NCBI GenBank assembly: GCA_904398655.1
Contig: CAJFPF010000081.1
Span: 1 to 34,683, forward strand
Origin: an uncultured Anaerotruncus sp.
GTDB lineage: Bacteria > Bacillota > Clostridia > Oscillospirales > Ruminococcaceae
Length of the DNA: 34,683 nucleotides
Direction: 5' to 3'
Of the stretch, positions 16,915 to 24,786 are shown piece by piece (positions within the stretch are counted from its first letter, which is position 1; the number at the start of each line of letters is the position of its first letter). The translations under genes and the position numbers were made by a program. The notes under the pieces were generated by a model. That model searched no databases. It was given only the letters and a program-made list of their open reading frames with translations, and was not told the origin of the DNA.

Positions 16915-16951
16915 AAAAGCGTGTTGCAAAATCCGTTTGCAACACGCTTTT
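16915..16951 (+). terminator. Terminator of the marR-ftsH-M50 operon
   Basis: AAAAGCGTGTTGCAAA (16915-16930) pairs perfectly with 16936-16951 around a 5-base loop, ending in TTTTAT. It lies 11 bases after the M50 stop. Confidence 0.9.
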
Positions 16952-16971
16952 ATCCTGCCCGCATATTTTCA

Positions 16972-16998
16972 CTCCCTCTGCCGTAGAGTAAGAGGGAG
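16972..16998 (+). promoter_or_regulatory. Hairpin that would cover the tspO ribosome binding site
   Basis: CTCCCTCT (16972-16979) is perfectly complementary to AGAGGGAG (16991-16998) with an 11-base loop. The right arm contains most of the Shine-Dalgarno sequence GGGAGGTGAT used by the TTG start at 17009. Folding would hide the ribosome site. A regulatory role is inferred. Confidence 0.5.
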
Positions 16999-17008
16999 GT
17001 GATCGCAT

Positions 17009-17479
17009 TTGAAACCAGCATGGAAACGGCGGACAGCCCTCCTATTGCTGCCGTTGGCGGTGGGCGGAGCGGCCACCCTGCTCACCCGAAACAGCATGGC
17101 GGCCTTCCAAGCGTTGAAGCAGCCACCCCTCTCCCCGCCGGGGTGGTTATTCCCGGTGGTATGGACCCTTCTCTATCTGTTGATGGGGCTGGCCTCCTTT
17201 TGGGTTGCCTCCCCTGGATTGGATGAGCAATCGGCCCGGCACGCCCTGGGGCTCTATGGAGTCCAATTGGCGGCCAATTTCCTGTGGCCCCTGCTCTTTT
17301 TCCGGTGGGGACTGTTGTGGACCGCTTTTATTTGGCTGATGATCCTGTGGCTGTTGGTATTGGCCACTCTGGGGGCCTTCTGGCGGCTCTGCCCAAAGGC
17401 TGGGTGGGTGCTACTTCCTTATCTGGTCTGGGTGACCTTTGCCGGCTACCTGAACTTCGGGGTGGCCCTGCTCAATTGA
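17009..17479 (+). CDS. tspO: TspO/MBR family tryptophan-rich sensory protein
   Basis: The 156-residue protein has five predicted membrane helices and the TspO hallmarks: FQALKQPPLSPPGWLFPVVWTLLYLLMGLA near 32-60 in outline, LYGVQLAANFLWPLLFF (about 83-99), and VTFAGYLNFGVALLN at the C-terminus. TspO proteins bind tetrapyrroles and act in stress and porphyrin handling; the molecular function is still debated. The start is TTG, since a strong GGGAGGTGAT lies at proper distance and the protein begins exactly where the family does. There is no clear promoter after the preceding terminator, so it may depend on read-through. Confidence 0.9.
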   Translation: MKPAWKRRTALLLLPLAVGGAATLLTRNSMAAFQALKQPPLSPPGWLFPVVWTLLYLLMGLASFWVASPGLDEQSARHALGLYGVQLAANFLWPLLFFRWGLLWTAFIWLMILWLLVLATLGAFWRLCPKAGWVLLPYLVWVTFAGYLNFGVALLN

Positions 17480-17484
17480 CGAGG

Positions 17485-17524
17485 AAAGAGGGGCGCTGTC
17501 CTTCGATGGACAGCGCCCCTCTTT
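17485..17524. terminator. Bidirectional terminator between tspO and the aminotransferase gene
   Basis: AAAGAGGGGCGCTGTCC (17485-17501) pairs perfectly with 17508-17524 around a 6-base loop, ending in TTT on either strand. The flanking genes converge here. Confidence 0.88.
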
Positions 17525-17546
17525 GTAGGCGGAGAAGGTTCCCCGT

Positions 17547-18716
17547 TTATTTTTCCAGGATACCGCTCTTTTTCACAGAGTCGATGGCCCAAGCCATGGC
17601 CTCCTCCCCCTGGACCAGGGCCAGGCGCACATACCCCTCCCCCGAAGGGCCGAACGCGCTGCCCGGGGTCACCAGGACACCCGCCCTCTGGAGCAGCTGG
17701 GTGGCAAATTCCATGGAGTTCTCATAGCCTTTGGGCAAGGGGGCCCAGACAAACATGGTGGCCACCGGCTTCTCCATCTTCCAGCCGATGCTGGTAAAGC
17801 CCTCGCACAGCAGATCCCGGCGGCGCTGGTAGGCGGCGCAGGTCTCCGCCACGCAGGCCTGATCTCCGGTGATGGCGGCCACCGCCGCCGCCTGGATGGG
17901 CAGGAACATGCCATAGTCCAAGTTGGATTTCAGAGTGGCCAGTTTGGAGACCACCTCCCGGTTTCCGATGCAGAAGCCGATCCGGGCTCCCGCCAGTCCA
18001 TAGGTCTTGGAGAGGGAGTTGAACTCCACCCCCACCTCTTTGGCCCCCTCAAACCGCAGGAAGCTGCCGCAGGTGCGCCCATCAAACACCAGATCGCTGT
18101 AGGCGTTGTCGTGCAGGACGATGATGTCATACTTGCGGGCAAAGGCAATCAGTTCCCGATAGAAGCTGTCGGGCGCCATGGCGGTGGTGGGGTTGTTGGG
18201 ATAGGAGACAATCATCAATTTGGCGGCCCGGGCGGTCTCCTCCGGGATCTCCTGCAGGTCGATCACATACCCGTTTTCCGCCCGTTGGGGCATATAGGCC
18301 AGTTTGGCTCCCGCCAGGCGGGGGCCGTCCCCAAAGATGGGGTAACAGGGGTCGGGTACCAAAACCACCTCGCCCGGATCGGTGATGGTCATGGCGATAT
18401 GGGACAGGCCCTCCTGGGACCCCAGCAGGGAGGTCACCTCACAGCTGGGATCGATCTCCACCCCGTAGCGCCGCTGATACCAGGTGGCCACCGCCTGCTG
18501 CAACTCCTGGGTGTCCCGCAGGGCATAGACGTAGTTCTCCGACTGTTGGGCCGCCTGGCTGATGGCATCCCGGATATGCTGGGCGGGGGGGATATTGGGG
18601 GCGCCGATGCTCAGGTCCACCACCCGTTTGCCTGCTGCCAGCTGTTCCTCCTTCATCTTCAAAAGCACCGAAAAGATGCCGTCGCCAAACAGTTCCATCC
18701 TCTTTGCAAACTCCAT
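17547..18716 (-). CDS. Class I/II pyridoxal-phosphate aminotransferase (LL-diaminopimelate or aspartate/alanine aminotransferase-like)
   Basis: The 389-residue fold-I aminotransferase has the PLP lysine K237 in SLSKTYGLAGARIGF, N175 in SYPNNPTTA, D203 and Y206 in LHDNAYSDLVFDG, and R246 in the AGARIGF motif. The start MELFGDGIFSVLLKMKEEQ and the LSIGAPNIPPA segment fit the DapL and alanine/aspartate aminotransferase group. Such enzymes move amino groups between amino acids and 2-oxo acids in the cytoplasm. The substrate cannot be set from sequence. It stands alone with its own promoter at 18781-18808 and a terminator at 17485-17524. Confidence 0.85.
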   Translation of the reverse strand: MEFAKRMELFGDGIFSVLLKMKEEQLAAGKRVVDLSIGAPNIPPAQHIRDAISQAAQQSENYVYALRDTQELQQAVATWYQRRYGVEIDPSCEVTSLLGSQEGLSHIAMTITDPGEVVLVPDPCYPIFGDGPRLAGAKLAYMPQRAENGYVIDLQEIPEETARAAKLMIVSYPNNPTTAMAPDSFYRELIAFARKYDIIVLHDNAYSDLVFDGRTCGSFLRFEGAKEVGVEFNSLSKTYGLAGARIGFCIGNREVVSKLATLKSNLDYGMFLPIQAAAVAAITGDQACVAETCAAYQRRRDLLCEGFTSIGWKMEKPVATMFVWAPLPKGYENSMEFATQLLQRAGVLVTPGSAFGPSGEGYVRLALVQGEEAMAWAIDSVKKSGILEK

Positions 18717-18780
18717 GCCGTTTCACACTCCAGTTTTTCTCCAATTTTCGGGAAAAATTCCCCTGTTTTCGTTTCTTTTT

Positions 18781-18808
18781 ATTCTAGCACATCCCACGGC
18801 GTTTGCAA
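18781..18808 (-). promoter_or_regulatory. Promoter of the aminotransferase gene
   Basis: On the minus strand, TTGCAA (18803-18808) and TAGAAT (18781-18786) are 16 bp apart with a TGC extended -10. It lies 65 bases before the ATG. No terminator was found for the spoIID-like gene upstream, so read-through is also possible. Confidence 0.6.
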
Positions 18809-18821
18809 AGGGGGCTTTTCT

Positions 18822-19880
18822 TCAACCAGCTACCATCGCCAGGGTGCTGCCGGGATAGTAGTGGGACAGGATCTCATCAAAGGTGGCCCCCTGGCGGGCC
18901 ATGTAGTCGGCTCCATATTGGGAGAACCCCACCCCGTGTCCATATCCCTGGACGGTGAAGGTGAACAGCCCGTCATCGCCATAGGACACGGTAAAGTCGG
19001 AGGAGCGCAACCCCAGGGCGGTGCGCAGTTCCTTTCCATGGACCTCCAGATCCCCCACCCGCACTTGGGTGACATAGCCGCTATCGCTCTGGGCGGCCAC
19101 TTCAATCCACCCGGCGGGGTCCTCTGCCAGCTGGATCTGGGGCCAGGCGGTCTGGAGGGCCTGGGAAAGCTCCTCCGGTGTAAACTGCGCCCTGGTCTCA
19201 TAGTCCGGCGCCAGGGTATCCCCAAAGCTCTCCACTGGCTTCAGGTAAGGCAGCCCCGCCGACCAGACGTTGGCCGCATCCTCAGTCCACCCATTGGACA
19301 TGGAACAGTAGGCGGCCAGGATCGGCTGCCCCTCATAGGTGAGCAGATAGGCGCTCACCTGGTCGGCCGCTTGGCAGATTTGGTCCCAATAGGCATCCGC
19401 CAGCGATCCATACCGCTGGTAGAAGGCCTCCTGGGTGGTATAGCTCTGCCAATTGGCCACATCACACTCCAGGTCCGGCCCCTCCTCCTGGGCGGACTGT
19501 TTCAGCCGCCGCAGATAGGAGGCATAGGTGTGGCCGGCCACCGCCTGGGCCTTGAGGGCCTCCGGATGGAAATTGGGCGGCATCTCCGCCGCCAACATTC
19601 CCCGGACCAGCTGCTGAGTATCCACCGTAAGCAGCTGGCCACTGCCCCGGTCATAGAGGGTAAATGTCTCCTCCTCCTGTACCACAGGCGCGGTCCCTGG
19701 TTGGGGAGAGGCGGCTGCGGCCTGTTCCGGAGGGGGATCCTCAGCCACCTGGGAGGGCTGGGAGGATGCATTTTCCGGCTCCGGTTGCTGCATGTCCAAC
19801 GGGCCTCCAATGAGGGCCAACAGCGGCAGAAAGAAGAATAGGGCGGTAAAAATCCCAGTTAGCAACAATTGCCTTCGCAT
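18822..19880 (-). CDS. spoIID: SpoIID/LytB-domain protein (stage II sporulation protein D-like)
   Basis: The 352-residue protein has an N-terminal membrane anchor (about 5-26), a Ser/Pro/Glu/Gln-rich linker (30-72), then the SpoIID domain. LVRGMLAAEMPPNFHPEALKAQAVAGHTYA lies at 91-120 in outline, with E99 matching the catalytic glutamate known from SpoIID. GYGHGVGFSQYGADYMARQG is the C-terminal family block. SpoIID is a lytic transglycosylase that works with SpoIIP and SpoIIM during forespore engulfment. It is alone here, without spoIIQ or spoIIID beside it. Paralogues exist, so assignment as the sporulation copy is likely but not certain. AAGGAGA precedes the ATG. Confidence 0.85.
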   Translation of the reverse strand: MRRQLLLTGIFTALFFFLPLLALIGGPLDMQQPEPENASSQPSQVAEDPPPEQAAAASPQPGTAPVVQEEETFTLYDRGSGQLLTVDTQQLVRGMLAAEMPPNFHPEALKAQAVAGHTYASYLRRLKQSAQEEGPDLECDVANWQSYTTQEAFYQRYGSLADAYWDQICQAADQVSAYLLTYEGQPILAAYCSMSNGWTEDAANVWSAGLPYLKPVESFGDTLAPDYETRAQFTPEELSQALQTAWPQIQLAEDPAGWIEVAAQSDSGYVTQVRVGDLEVHGKELRTALGLRSSDFTVSYGDDGLFTFTVQGYGHGVGFSQYGADYMARQGATFDEILSHYYPGSTLAMVAG

Positions 19881-19943
19881 TTTACTTCTCCTTATTTATG
19901 CAAGTTCTTTTTGAGAAAATTTCATTTTCTCTCTATTCCCCTC

Positions 19944-19972
19944 TTGACTTTCCCTTTCGCTGGCGTTAGAAT
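19944..19972 (+). promoter_or_regulatory. Promoter of the citrate synthase gene
   Basis: TTGACT (19944-19949) and TAGAAT (19967-19972) are 17 bp apart, each one base from the sigma-A consensus. They lie about 48 bases before the ATG. Confidence 0.8.
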
Positions 19973-20019
19973 AGTATCATTCCACGCCCGCAGAGCCTGG
20001 GCAGAGAGGAGACGCCCCT

Positions 20020-21399
20020 ATGTACAGCAAAATTGCAGCTGAAATGGATGCAAAACTGCAAAAGGATATTCAATTCCTATGCGAAGACTATGTGAAGTAT
20101 AACTCCTTTGACCCGGCGCTCTACACCAAATATGGCGTCAAACGCGGGCTGCGCAACGCCGACGGCACCGGCGTGCTGGCCGGTATCACCCAGATTTGTA
20201 ACGTCCACGGCTACATCCTCAACGAGGGGGAGCGCTGCCCCATCGACGGCGAACTGATCTACCGGGGCATCAACATCAAAGACATCATCTCCGGCTGCCA
20301 GACCGACCACCGGTTCAGCTTTGAGGAGACTGTCTGGCTGCTGCTCATGGGCAACCTTCCCACCGGCGCCCAGCTCTCCCGCTTTGCCGACGTCCTGGCC
20401 GAGTGCCGCAGCCTGCCCACCAACTTCACAGAGGATATGATTATGAAGGTGGCCAGCTCCAACATCATGACCATGCTCTCCCGGTCGGTGCTGGCTCTCT
20501 CCTCCTATGACAGCGCCCCCGACAACACTTCGGTGGAGAATGTCATGCGCCAGGCGATCCGCCTGGTGGCCTGGATGCCCTCCATCATGGCGGCCGCCTA
20601 CCAGGTGAAACGCCGGGTGTTTGACGGCCGCAGCATGTATCTGCACAACCCCTCTCCCGACTACTCCACCGCCCAGAACATCCTGCGGCTGTTGCGGGCG
20701 GATAAACAGTTCACCGACGAGGAGGCCCGGCTGCTGGACCTCTGCCTGACCCTCCACAGCGAGCACGGCGGCGGTAACAACTCCACCTTTGCTGTCCGAG
20801 TGCTCACCTCCTCCGGTACCGACACCTATTCCGCCATCTCTGCCGGGATCGGCGCTCTGAAGGGCCCCCGCCACGGCGGCGCCTCCGGCAAGGTCATCGA
20901 ACAGTTGGAATACCTGAAGGCCAACGTCTACAATTGGGATGACGACAACGAGATCCAAAACTATCTGCGCCGGGTGTTGAATAAGGAAGCCGGCGACCGC
21001 TCCGGGCTGATCTATGGGGTGGGCCACGCGGTCTACACCAAGAGCGATCCCCGCTGCTGTATCCTCAAGGAGAACGCCCTGCGGATGGCCAAGGGCACCG
21101 ATTTTGAAGGGGAGTTCCGCCTGCTGGATGCAGTGGAACGCCTGGCGCCCCCGCTGCTGCGGGAGAAATGGGGAAGCGACCGCTCCACCTGCGCCAATGT
21201 GGACCTCTACTCCGGTCTGGTCTACCGGATGCTGAAGATTCCCGATGAACTACATACTCCCATGTTCGCCATCGCCCGTACGGCCGGTTGGTGCGCCCAC
21301 CGGATGGAGGAGCTCACCACCAACGGCAAGATCATCCGCCCGGCCTATAAGCCCATCTCCAAAGCCCGGGAGTACCTGCCGCTGCGGGACCGGGGCTGA
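20020..21399 (+). CDS. Citrate synthase
   Basis: The 459-residue enzyme condenses oxaloacetate and acetyl-CoA to citrate. The catalytic residues fit H285 in KGPRHGGASGKV, H336 in YGVGHAVYTKSDPR and D395 in NVDLYSGLVYRM; the LTLHSEHGGGNNSTFAVR block is at 244-260. It is longer at the N-terminus than the classical form, a feature of a clostridial clade in which the protein opens with a helical segment before GVLAGITQI. A 2-methylcitrate synthase cannot be excluded by eye. No aconitase or isocitrate dehydrogenase is beside it. It has its own promoter and terminator, so it is a single-gene unit. GAGGAG precedes the ATG. Confidence 0.92.
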   Translation: MYSKIAAEMDAKLQKDIQFLCEDYVKYNSFDPALYTKYGVKRGLRNADGTGVLAGITQICNVHGYILNEGERCPIDGELIYRGINIKDIISGCQTDHRFSFEETVWLLLMGNLPTGAQLSRFADVLAECRSLPTNFTEDMIMKVASSNIMTMLSRSVLALSSYDSAPDNTSVENVMRQAIRLVAWMPSIMAAAYQVKRRVFDGRSMYLHNPSPDYSTAQNILRLLRADKQFTDEEARLLDLCLTLHSEHGGGNNSTFAVRVLTSSGTDTYSAISAGIGALKGPRHGGASGKVIEQLEYLKANVYNWDDDNEIQNYLRRVLNKEAGDRSGLIYGVGHAVYTKSDPRCCILKENALRMAKGTDFEGEFRLLDAVERLAPPLLREKWGSDRSTCANVDLYSGLVYRMLKIPDELHTPMFAIARTAGWCAHRMEELTTNGKIIRPAYKPISKAREYLPLRDRG

Positions 21400-21446
21400 A
21401 CAACCACTTTGTTTTCCCATGCCGGGGCATTTTGCCCCATCCTCCA

Positions 21447-21478
21447 GCGGCGCGTCCAAAGGGCGCGCCGCCTTTTTG
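21447..21478 (+). terminator. Terminator of the citrate synthase gene
   Basis: GCGGCGCGTCC (21447-21457) pairs with 21461-21471 with one G-T pair and a 3-base loop, followed by CTTTTTG. It lies about 50 bases after the stop. Confidence 0.85.
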
Positions 21479-21654
21479 TACCGCATAACAGGTGGGAATC
21501 CATCTCACCTGTCCCAGCAGCCAAATAGCCCCTCAGCGGAAGGCGTTGGGCGGTGTCCAACCGTTTTACAACCATCCCCACCAAAAAGAAACGGCGCAGC
21601 CGACCTTCGGTTGGCTGCGCCGTCGCGTGTTTGCTCTCCATTCTCCCCGCCCCC
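21479..21654. other. Gene-free stretch with three inverted repeats
   Basis: Between the citrate synthase terminator and the next promoter lie ACAGGTG/CACCTGT (about 21487-21513), GTTGG/CCAAC (about 21545-21562), and a strong 15-bp stem at 21591-21605/21609-21623. The last is followed by TTCTTTTTGG on the minus strand, like a terminator, yet no minus-strand gene ends here. I see no convincing coding frame. It could hold a small RNA or an old gene remnant. Confidence 0.4.
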
Positions 21655-21683
21655 TTGACCGAAGGGCGGGGGCGGGGTATAAT
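21655..21683 (+). promoter_or_regulatory. Strong sigma-A promoter with a G-rich spacer
   Basis: TTGACC (21655-21660) and a perfect TATAAT (21678-21683) are 17 bp apart. The spacer is almost all G (GGGCGGGGGCGGGG). It lies 37 bases before the ATG of the membrane-protein gene. Confidence 0.85.
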
Positions 21684-21719
21684 AGATAAGTTATTGAGTA
21701 TCGACTTAGGAGGTTCGCT

Positions 21720-22532
21720 ATGTCCGATCAACTCTCCAAAATGCTGTTCCTCTTTTTTGCCATCGCCTGTACCGCCCTGCGGGTATTCTTAAAACTCACC
21801 GCTGTCGATCCCTCCACCGGTTTCTATGAGGGGGGCGGGATCGCGGTCCCCGTCTTTTTGGCACTCCTTGTCCTGGCGGTAATCGCGCTGCTGCTCCTGC
21901 GGTTCCGCCGCACCCCTCCCGCTGTATTGCAGGTGGGCCTCTGTTCCCGGGTGCTGGCTGCCCTCACCGGCCTCTCCTGCGGGCTCTTTTCCGCCTTCTA
22001 CTTTTTGGACCGCCTCTCCAACATGGATCTCTCCGGCGGCCTATTGATTGGTACCATCGGGCTGCTGCTTCAGATGATCACCCTGGTGATTGCGCCGGTC
22101 TTTTCCATCTATCTGTTCCTGCGGATCGCGGTTTTAGGTGGTAATAAGGAATTTGAGGCCAACGGTTGGGTATCCCTGGCCCCTATTCTGTGGCAGTTGG
22201 GGGTACTGCTGCTCACCTTCATGTCCTATACTGCCATCCGCAGCGTCTCCGACCAGATGCTCACCATCCTGACCACGATCTTTTCCCTCCCCTTCCTGCT
22301 CACCCACGCCCGCTGGTCGGGCAATGTGCTCCGGGGCAAGGGGATTGCCCGGATGCCTGCCTATGGCTTCTCCTATGCTGTCCTGGCAATCAGCACCGGA
22401 GCGGGGATGGTAGCCGCGGCCATTGCCGGCAAAAGCGTAGACGTGGCCCTGGACCTTCCCGGCGCCCTCTACTACCTCCTCTCTGGGCTATATGCCGCCT
22501 CCCTCAGTCTCTCCACCCGAGAGGCACGGTAA
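21720..22532 (+). CDS. Multi-spanning membrane protein of unknown function
   Basis: I do not recognise this 270-residue protein. It has about seven hydrophobic segments, near 7-24, 41-61, 74-96, 106-135, 152-170, 179-195 and 215-237, with a further one near 247-262, joined by short loops such as RFRRTPPA and VLGGNKEFEANG. No catalytic or transport motif was seen. AGGAGG lies just before the ATG. It is transcribed alone from a near-consensus promoter and ended by the terminator at 22547, so expression should be constitutive and fairly strong. Confidence 0.8.
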   Translation: MSDQLSKMLFLFFAIACTALRVFLKLTAVDPSTGFYEGGGIAVPVFLALLVLAVIALLLLRFRRTPPAVLQVGLCSRVLAALTGLSCGLFSAFYFLDRLSNMDLSGGLLIGTIGLLLQMITLVIAPVFSIYLFLRIAVLGGNKEFEANGWVSLAPILWQLGVLLLTFMSYTAIRSVSDQMLTILTTIFSLPFLLTHARWSGNVLRGKGIARMPAYGFSYAVLAISTGAGMVAAAIAGKSVDVALDLPGALYYLLSGLYAASLSLSTREAR

Positions 22533-22546
22533 AAAAGCAGGAAAAC

Positions 22547-22579
22547 AAGAGCGCCCCTTCTCAGAAGGGGCGCTCTTTT
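22547..22579. terminator. Bidirectional terminator
   Basis: AGAGCGCCCCTTC (22548-22560) pairs perfectly with 22564-22576 around a 3-base loop, followed by TTTTC on the plus strand and TTGTTTTCC on the minus strand. It separates two convergent genes. Confidence 0.88.
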
Positions 22580-22590
22580 CGTTAGATTGA

Positions 22591-23493
22591 TTAAGCTGCT
22601 TCCGACTCCTCTGTCTCCGGTTGGGAGGATGCCTGTGAGGAGGTGTCCTCTTCCTCCGGCTGGGAGGAGGCTTCCTCTGACTCCTCCGACTCCTCTGAGG
22701 AAGAGGGCTCCTCCTGGGCGCTGGAGGAAGCCTGGCTGCTGCTGAGGCCCGGCTGGCTCTGTTGGCCATAGGTCTCCCAGCCGGTGGGGGCCTGGGAGGT
22801 TTCGCTGGGCATGTCACGGATGGCGGTGAGCTGATAGTGATCCCCCACCCGCAGCAGTTCATAGATCATCATCTTTTCGATCTCCGGTTCGGTCTCCTCA
22901 TAGCTCCAGGCGGTGGCTGGGGCCACATAACCCACATCCAGAGTGTAGACGTCCCCTTCCTTCACCACACGCTGCACGGAAGGGGTATAGAAGGGGGTGA
23001 CCCCGTCCACCGGCACGTAGTAGGTACGGGTCTCCTCGTCATAGGTGTAGGTGGTGTCCACAAAGTTGGTGATCGTCTGATGTTCCAGCTGGACTTCCGG
23101 CCCAAACAGCCGGGCACAGGCCACATCCACGTCGCTGGCCGGCACGATCTTCCAGCCGATGGCGTTCTCTTGATAGCTGTCCCGTTTCTCCCCCAACAGG
23201 GTGCTCCAGATGGAGGACTGGAGCAGCATCAGCGGATCGGCGTCCTGGGCGTTTTCAAACGGCACGGGATCGAACATGAGCACCGGATAGATGATCCGTT
23301 CAAACTCCCGTTTCTCCTGGGTGTTGTCCAAAAGCCCTTGGGTGAACCGCACACAGAAGATCCCCACGGAAATCAATCCCACCAGCGCCAGCAGCAGAAA
23401 GATCCCCCCCACCGGCGCGGCATATTTGTTTTTTCGATAGACCACCCGATCGGCTTCTTCGGCCGGGCGGGCGCCCTTTTTCTGTTTGCCCAT
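22591..23493 (-). CDS. Membrane-anchored protein of unknown function with a Ser/Glu-rich tail
   Basis: This 300-residue protein is not a family I can name. A basic cytoplasmic N-terminus (1-26) is followed by one membrane helix (about 27-49), so the rest should be outside the cell. The middle part (60-240) looks like a folded domain with TYTYDEETRTYYVPVDGVTPFYTPSV. The last 55 residues are low-complexity Ser, Glu and Gln. It starts 19 bases after the proA stop and shares the proBA transcript. It ends at a bidirectional terminator. The proBA linkage is not known to me as functional. Confidence 0.75.
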   Translation of the reverse strand: MGKQKKGARPAEEADRVVYRKNKYAAPVGGIFLLLALVGLISVGIFCVRFTQGLLDNTQEKREFERIIYPVLMFDPVPFENAQDADPLMLLQSSIWSTLLGEKRDSYQENAIGWKIVPASDVDVACARLFGPEVQLEHQTITNFVDTTYTYDEETRTYYVPVDGVTPFYTPSVQRVVKEGDVYTLDVGYVAPATAWSYEETEPEIEKMMIYELLRVGDHYQLTAIRDMPSETSQAPTGWETYGQQSQPGLSSSQASSSAQEEPSSSEESEESEEASSQPEEEDTSSQASSQPETEESEAA

Positions 23494-23512
23494 AAGCGAA
23501 TCCTTTCAAAAC

Positions 23513-24757
23513 TCAGCGAATTTGGCCGTTCCCGGTGACCACATACTTCCAGGAACAGAGCTCCGGGAGGCCCATGGGCCCCCGGGTGTGGAGCTTTTGG
23601 GTGGAGATGCCAATCTCTGCCCCAAAACCGAACTCCCCACCATCGGTAAACCGCGTGGAGGCGTTTACATACACCGCCGCCGCATCAATCCGGTCCACAA
23701 ACGTCTGGGCATTGGCCACATTGTTGGTGAGGATCGCCTCCGAGTGGCCGGTGGTATAGGTTTGGATGTGGTCAATGGCCTCCTCCAGGTTATCCACCAC
23801 CCGCAGTGCCAGGATGTAGTCGTCAAATTCAGTGGCATAGTCTTGCTCGGTGGCGGGTACCACCCCGGGGATGAGCGCCGCCGTGCGGGCACAGCCCCGC
23901 AACTGGACCTGGTGCCGGTCCAAGGCCTCCTTTAATGCAGGCAGGAAGGCGGGGGCGATCTCCCGGTGGACCAGCACCGTCTCCACCGCGTTGCACACGG
24001 AAGGTCTGGAGGTTTTGGCGTTGTCACACACCCGCACCGCCATCTCCAAATCGGCGGAGGCGTCCACATAGATGTGGCAGTTGCCCGCACCGGTTTCGAT
24101 CACTGGGACGGTGGCGTTTTTCACCACACTCTGGATCAGCCCTTTGCCCCCGCGGGGGATCAGCACATCCAGGTAGCCGTCCAGGGTCATCAGATCGTTG
24201 GCGGAAGCGCGGCTGGTGTCCTGCACCAGCTGGATGCAGTCCTGAGGCAGCCCCGCCTCGGCCAGTGCCCGGCGCATCAGCTCCGCCAGGGCGGTATTGG
24301 AGTGGATGGCCTCCTTGCCTCCCCGAAGGATGCAGGCGTTGCCCGATTTGAGGCAGAGGCAGGCGGCGTCCACCGTCACATTGGGGCGGGCCTCATAGAT
24401 CATCCCCACCACTCCCAGGGGGACACGGATCTTTTTGATCTCCAGGCCGTTGGGGCGGCGTCCGCCTCCCACAACGCTTCCCACCGGGTCCTCCTGGCGT
24501 TCCAGCTCCCGCACCGCCTGGGAGATCCCCTCCAACCGCTGCGGGGTCAAACGCAGGCGGTCCTGAAGGGCGGCGGTCATCCCCGCCTCCTGCGCCGCCT
24601 GTAGATCCAGGCCGTTCGCCGCCAGGATGGACTCCTGTTCCCGGTCCAGCGCTTGGGCGATCAGACCCAGCGCCAGATTCTTCTGGGCGGTGTTGCAGCA
24701 ACCCAATGTCCGCGCTGCCGCGCGGGCGCGTTTTCCAAGTTCCAGTAGGCTGTTCAT
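23513..24757 (-). CDS. proA: Glutamate-5-semialdehyde dehydrogenase (gamma-glutamyl phosphate reductase)
   Basis: ProA reduces gamma-glutamyl phosphate with NADPH to glutamate-5-semialdehyde, the second step of proline synthesis. The 414 residues match the usual length of about 415. Motifs are MIYEARPNVTVDAACLCLKSGNA (119-141 in outline), ILRGGKEAIHSN, VIETGAGNCHIYVD and the catalytic C255 in TSRPSVCNAVET. Several ATGs are possible (24781, 24766, 24763, 24757). I chose 24757 because AAAGGA stands 8 bases upstream and the protein then opens like other ProA proteins. It follows proB by about 30 bases. Confidence 0.95.
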   Translation of the reverse strand: MNSLLELGKRARAAARTLGCCNTAQKNLALGLIAQALDREQESILAANGLDLQAAQEAGMTAALQDRLRLTPQRLEGISQAVRELERQEDPVGSVVGGGRRPNGLEIKKIRVPLGVVGMIYEARPNVTVDAACLCLKSGNACILRGGKEAIHSNTALAELMRRALAEAGLPQDCIQLVQDTSRASANDLMTLDGYLDVLIPRGGKGLIQSVVKNATVPVIETGAGNCHIYVDASADLEMAVRVCDNAKTSRPSVCNAVETVLVHREIAPAFLPALKEALDRHQVQLRGCARTAALIPGVVPATEQDYATEFDDYILALRVVDNLEEAIDHIQTYTTGHSEAILTNNVANAQTFVDRIDAAAVYVNASTRFTDGGEFGFGAEIGISTQKLHTRGPMGLPELCSWKYVVTGNGQIR

Positions 24758-24786
24758 CCCCATCATCCTTTCCTTCGCCATCTGCT

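Noticed and set aside
18111-19841. Plus-strand frame spanning the aminotransferase and spoIID genes
   Set aside because: It crosses two well-supported minus-strand genes and their promoter, so it is a chance open frame.
19881-20019. Sigma-E promoter for the spoIID-like gene
   Set aside because: A CATAAATA-like string is too close to the ribosome site to serve as a -10, and no matching -35 was found.
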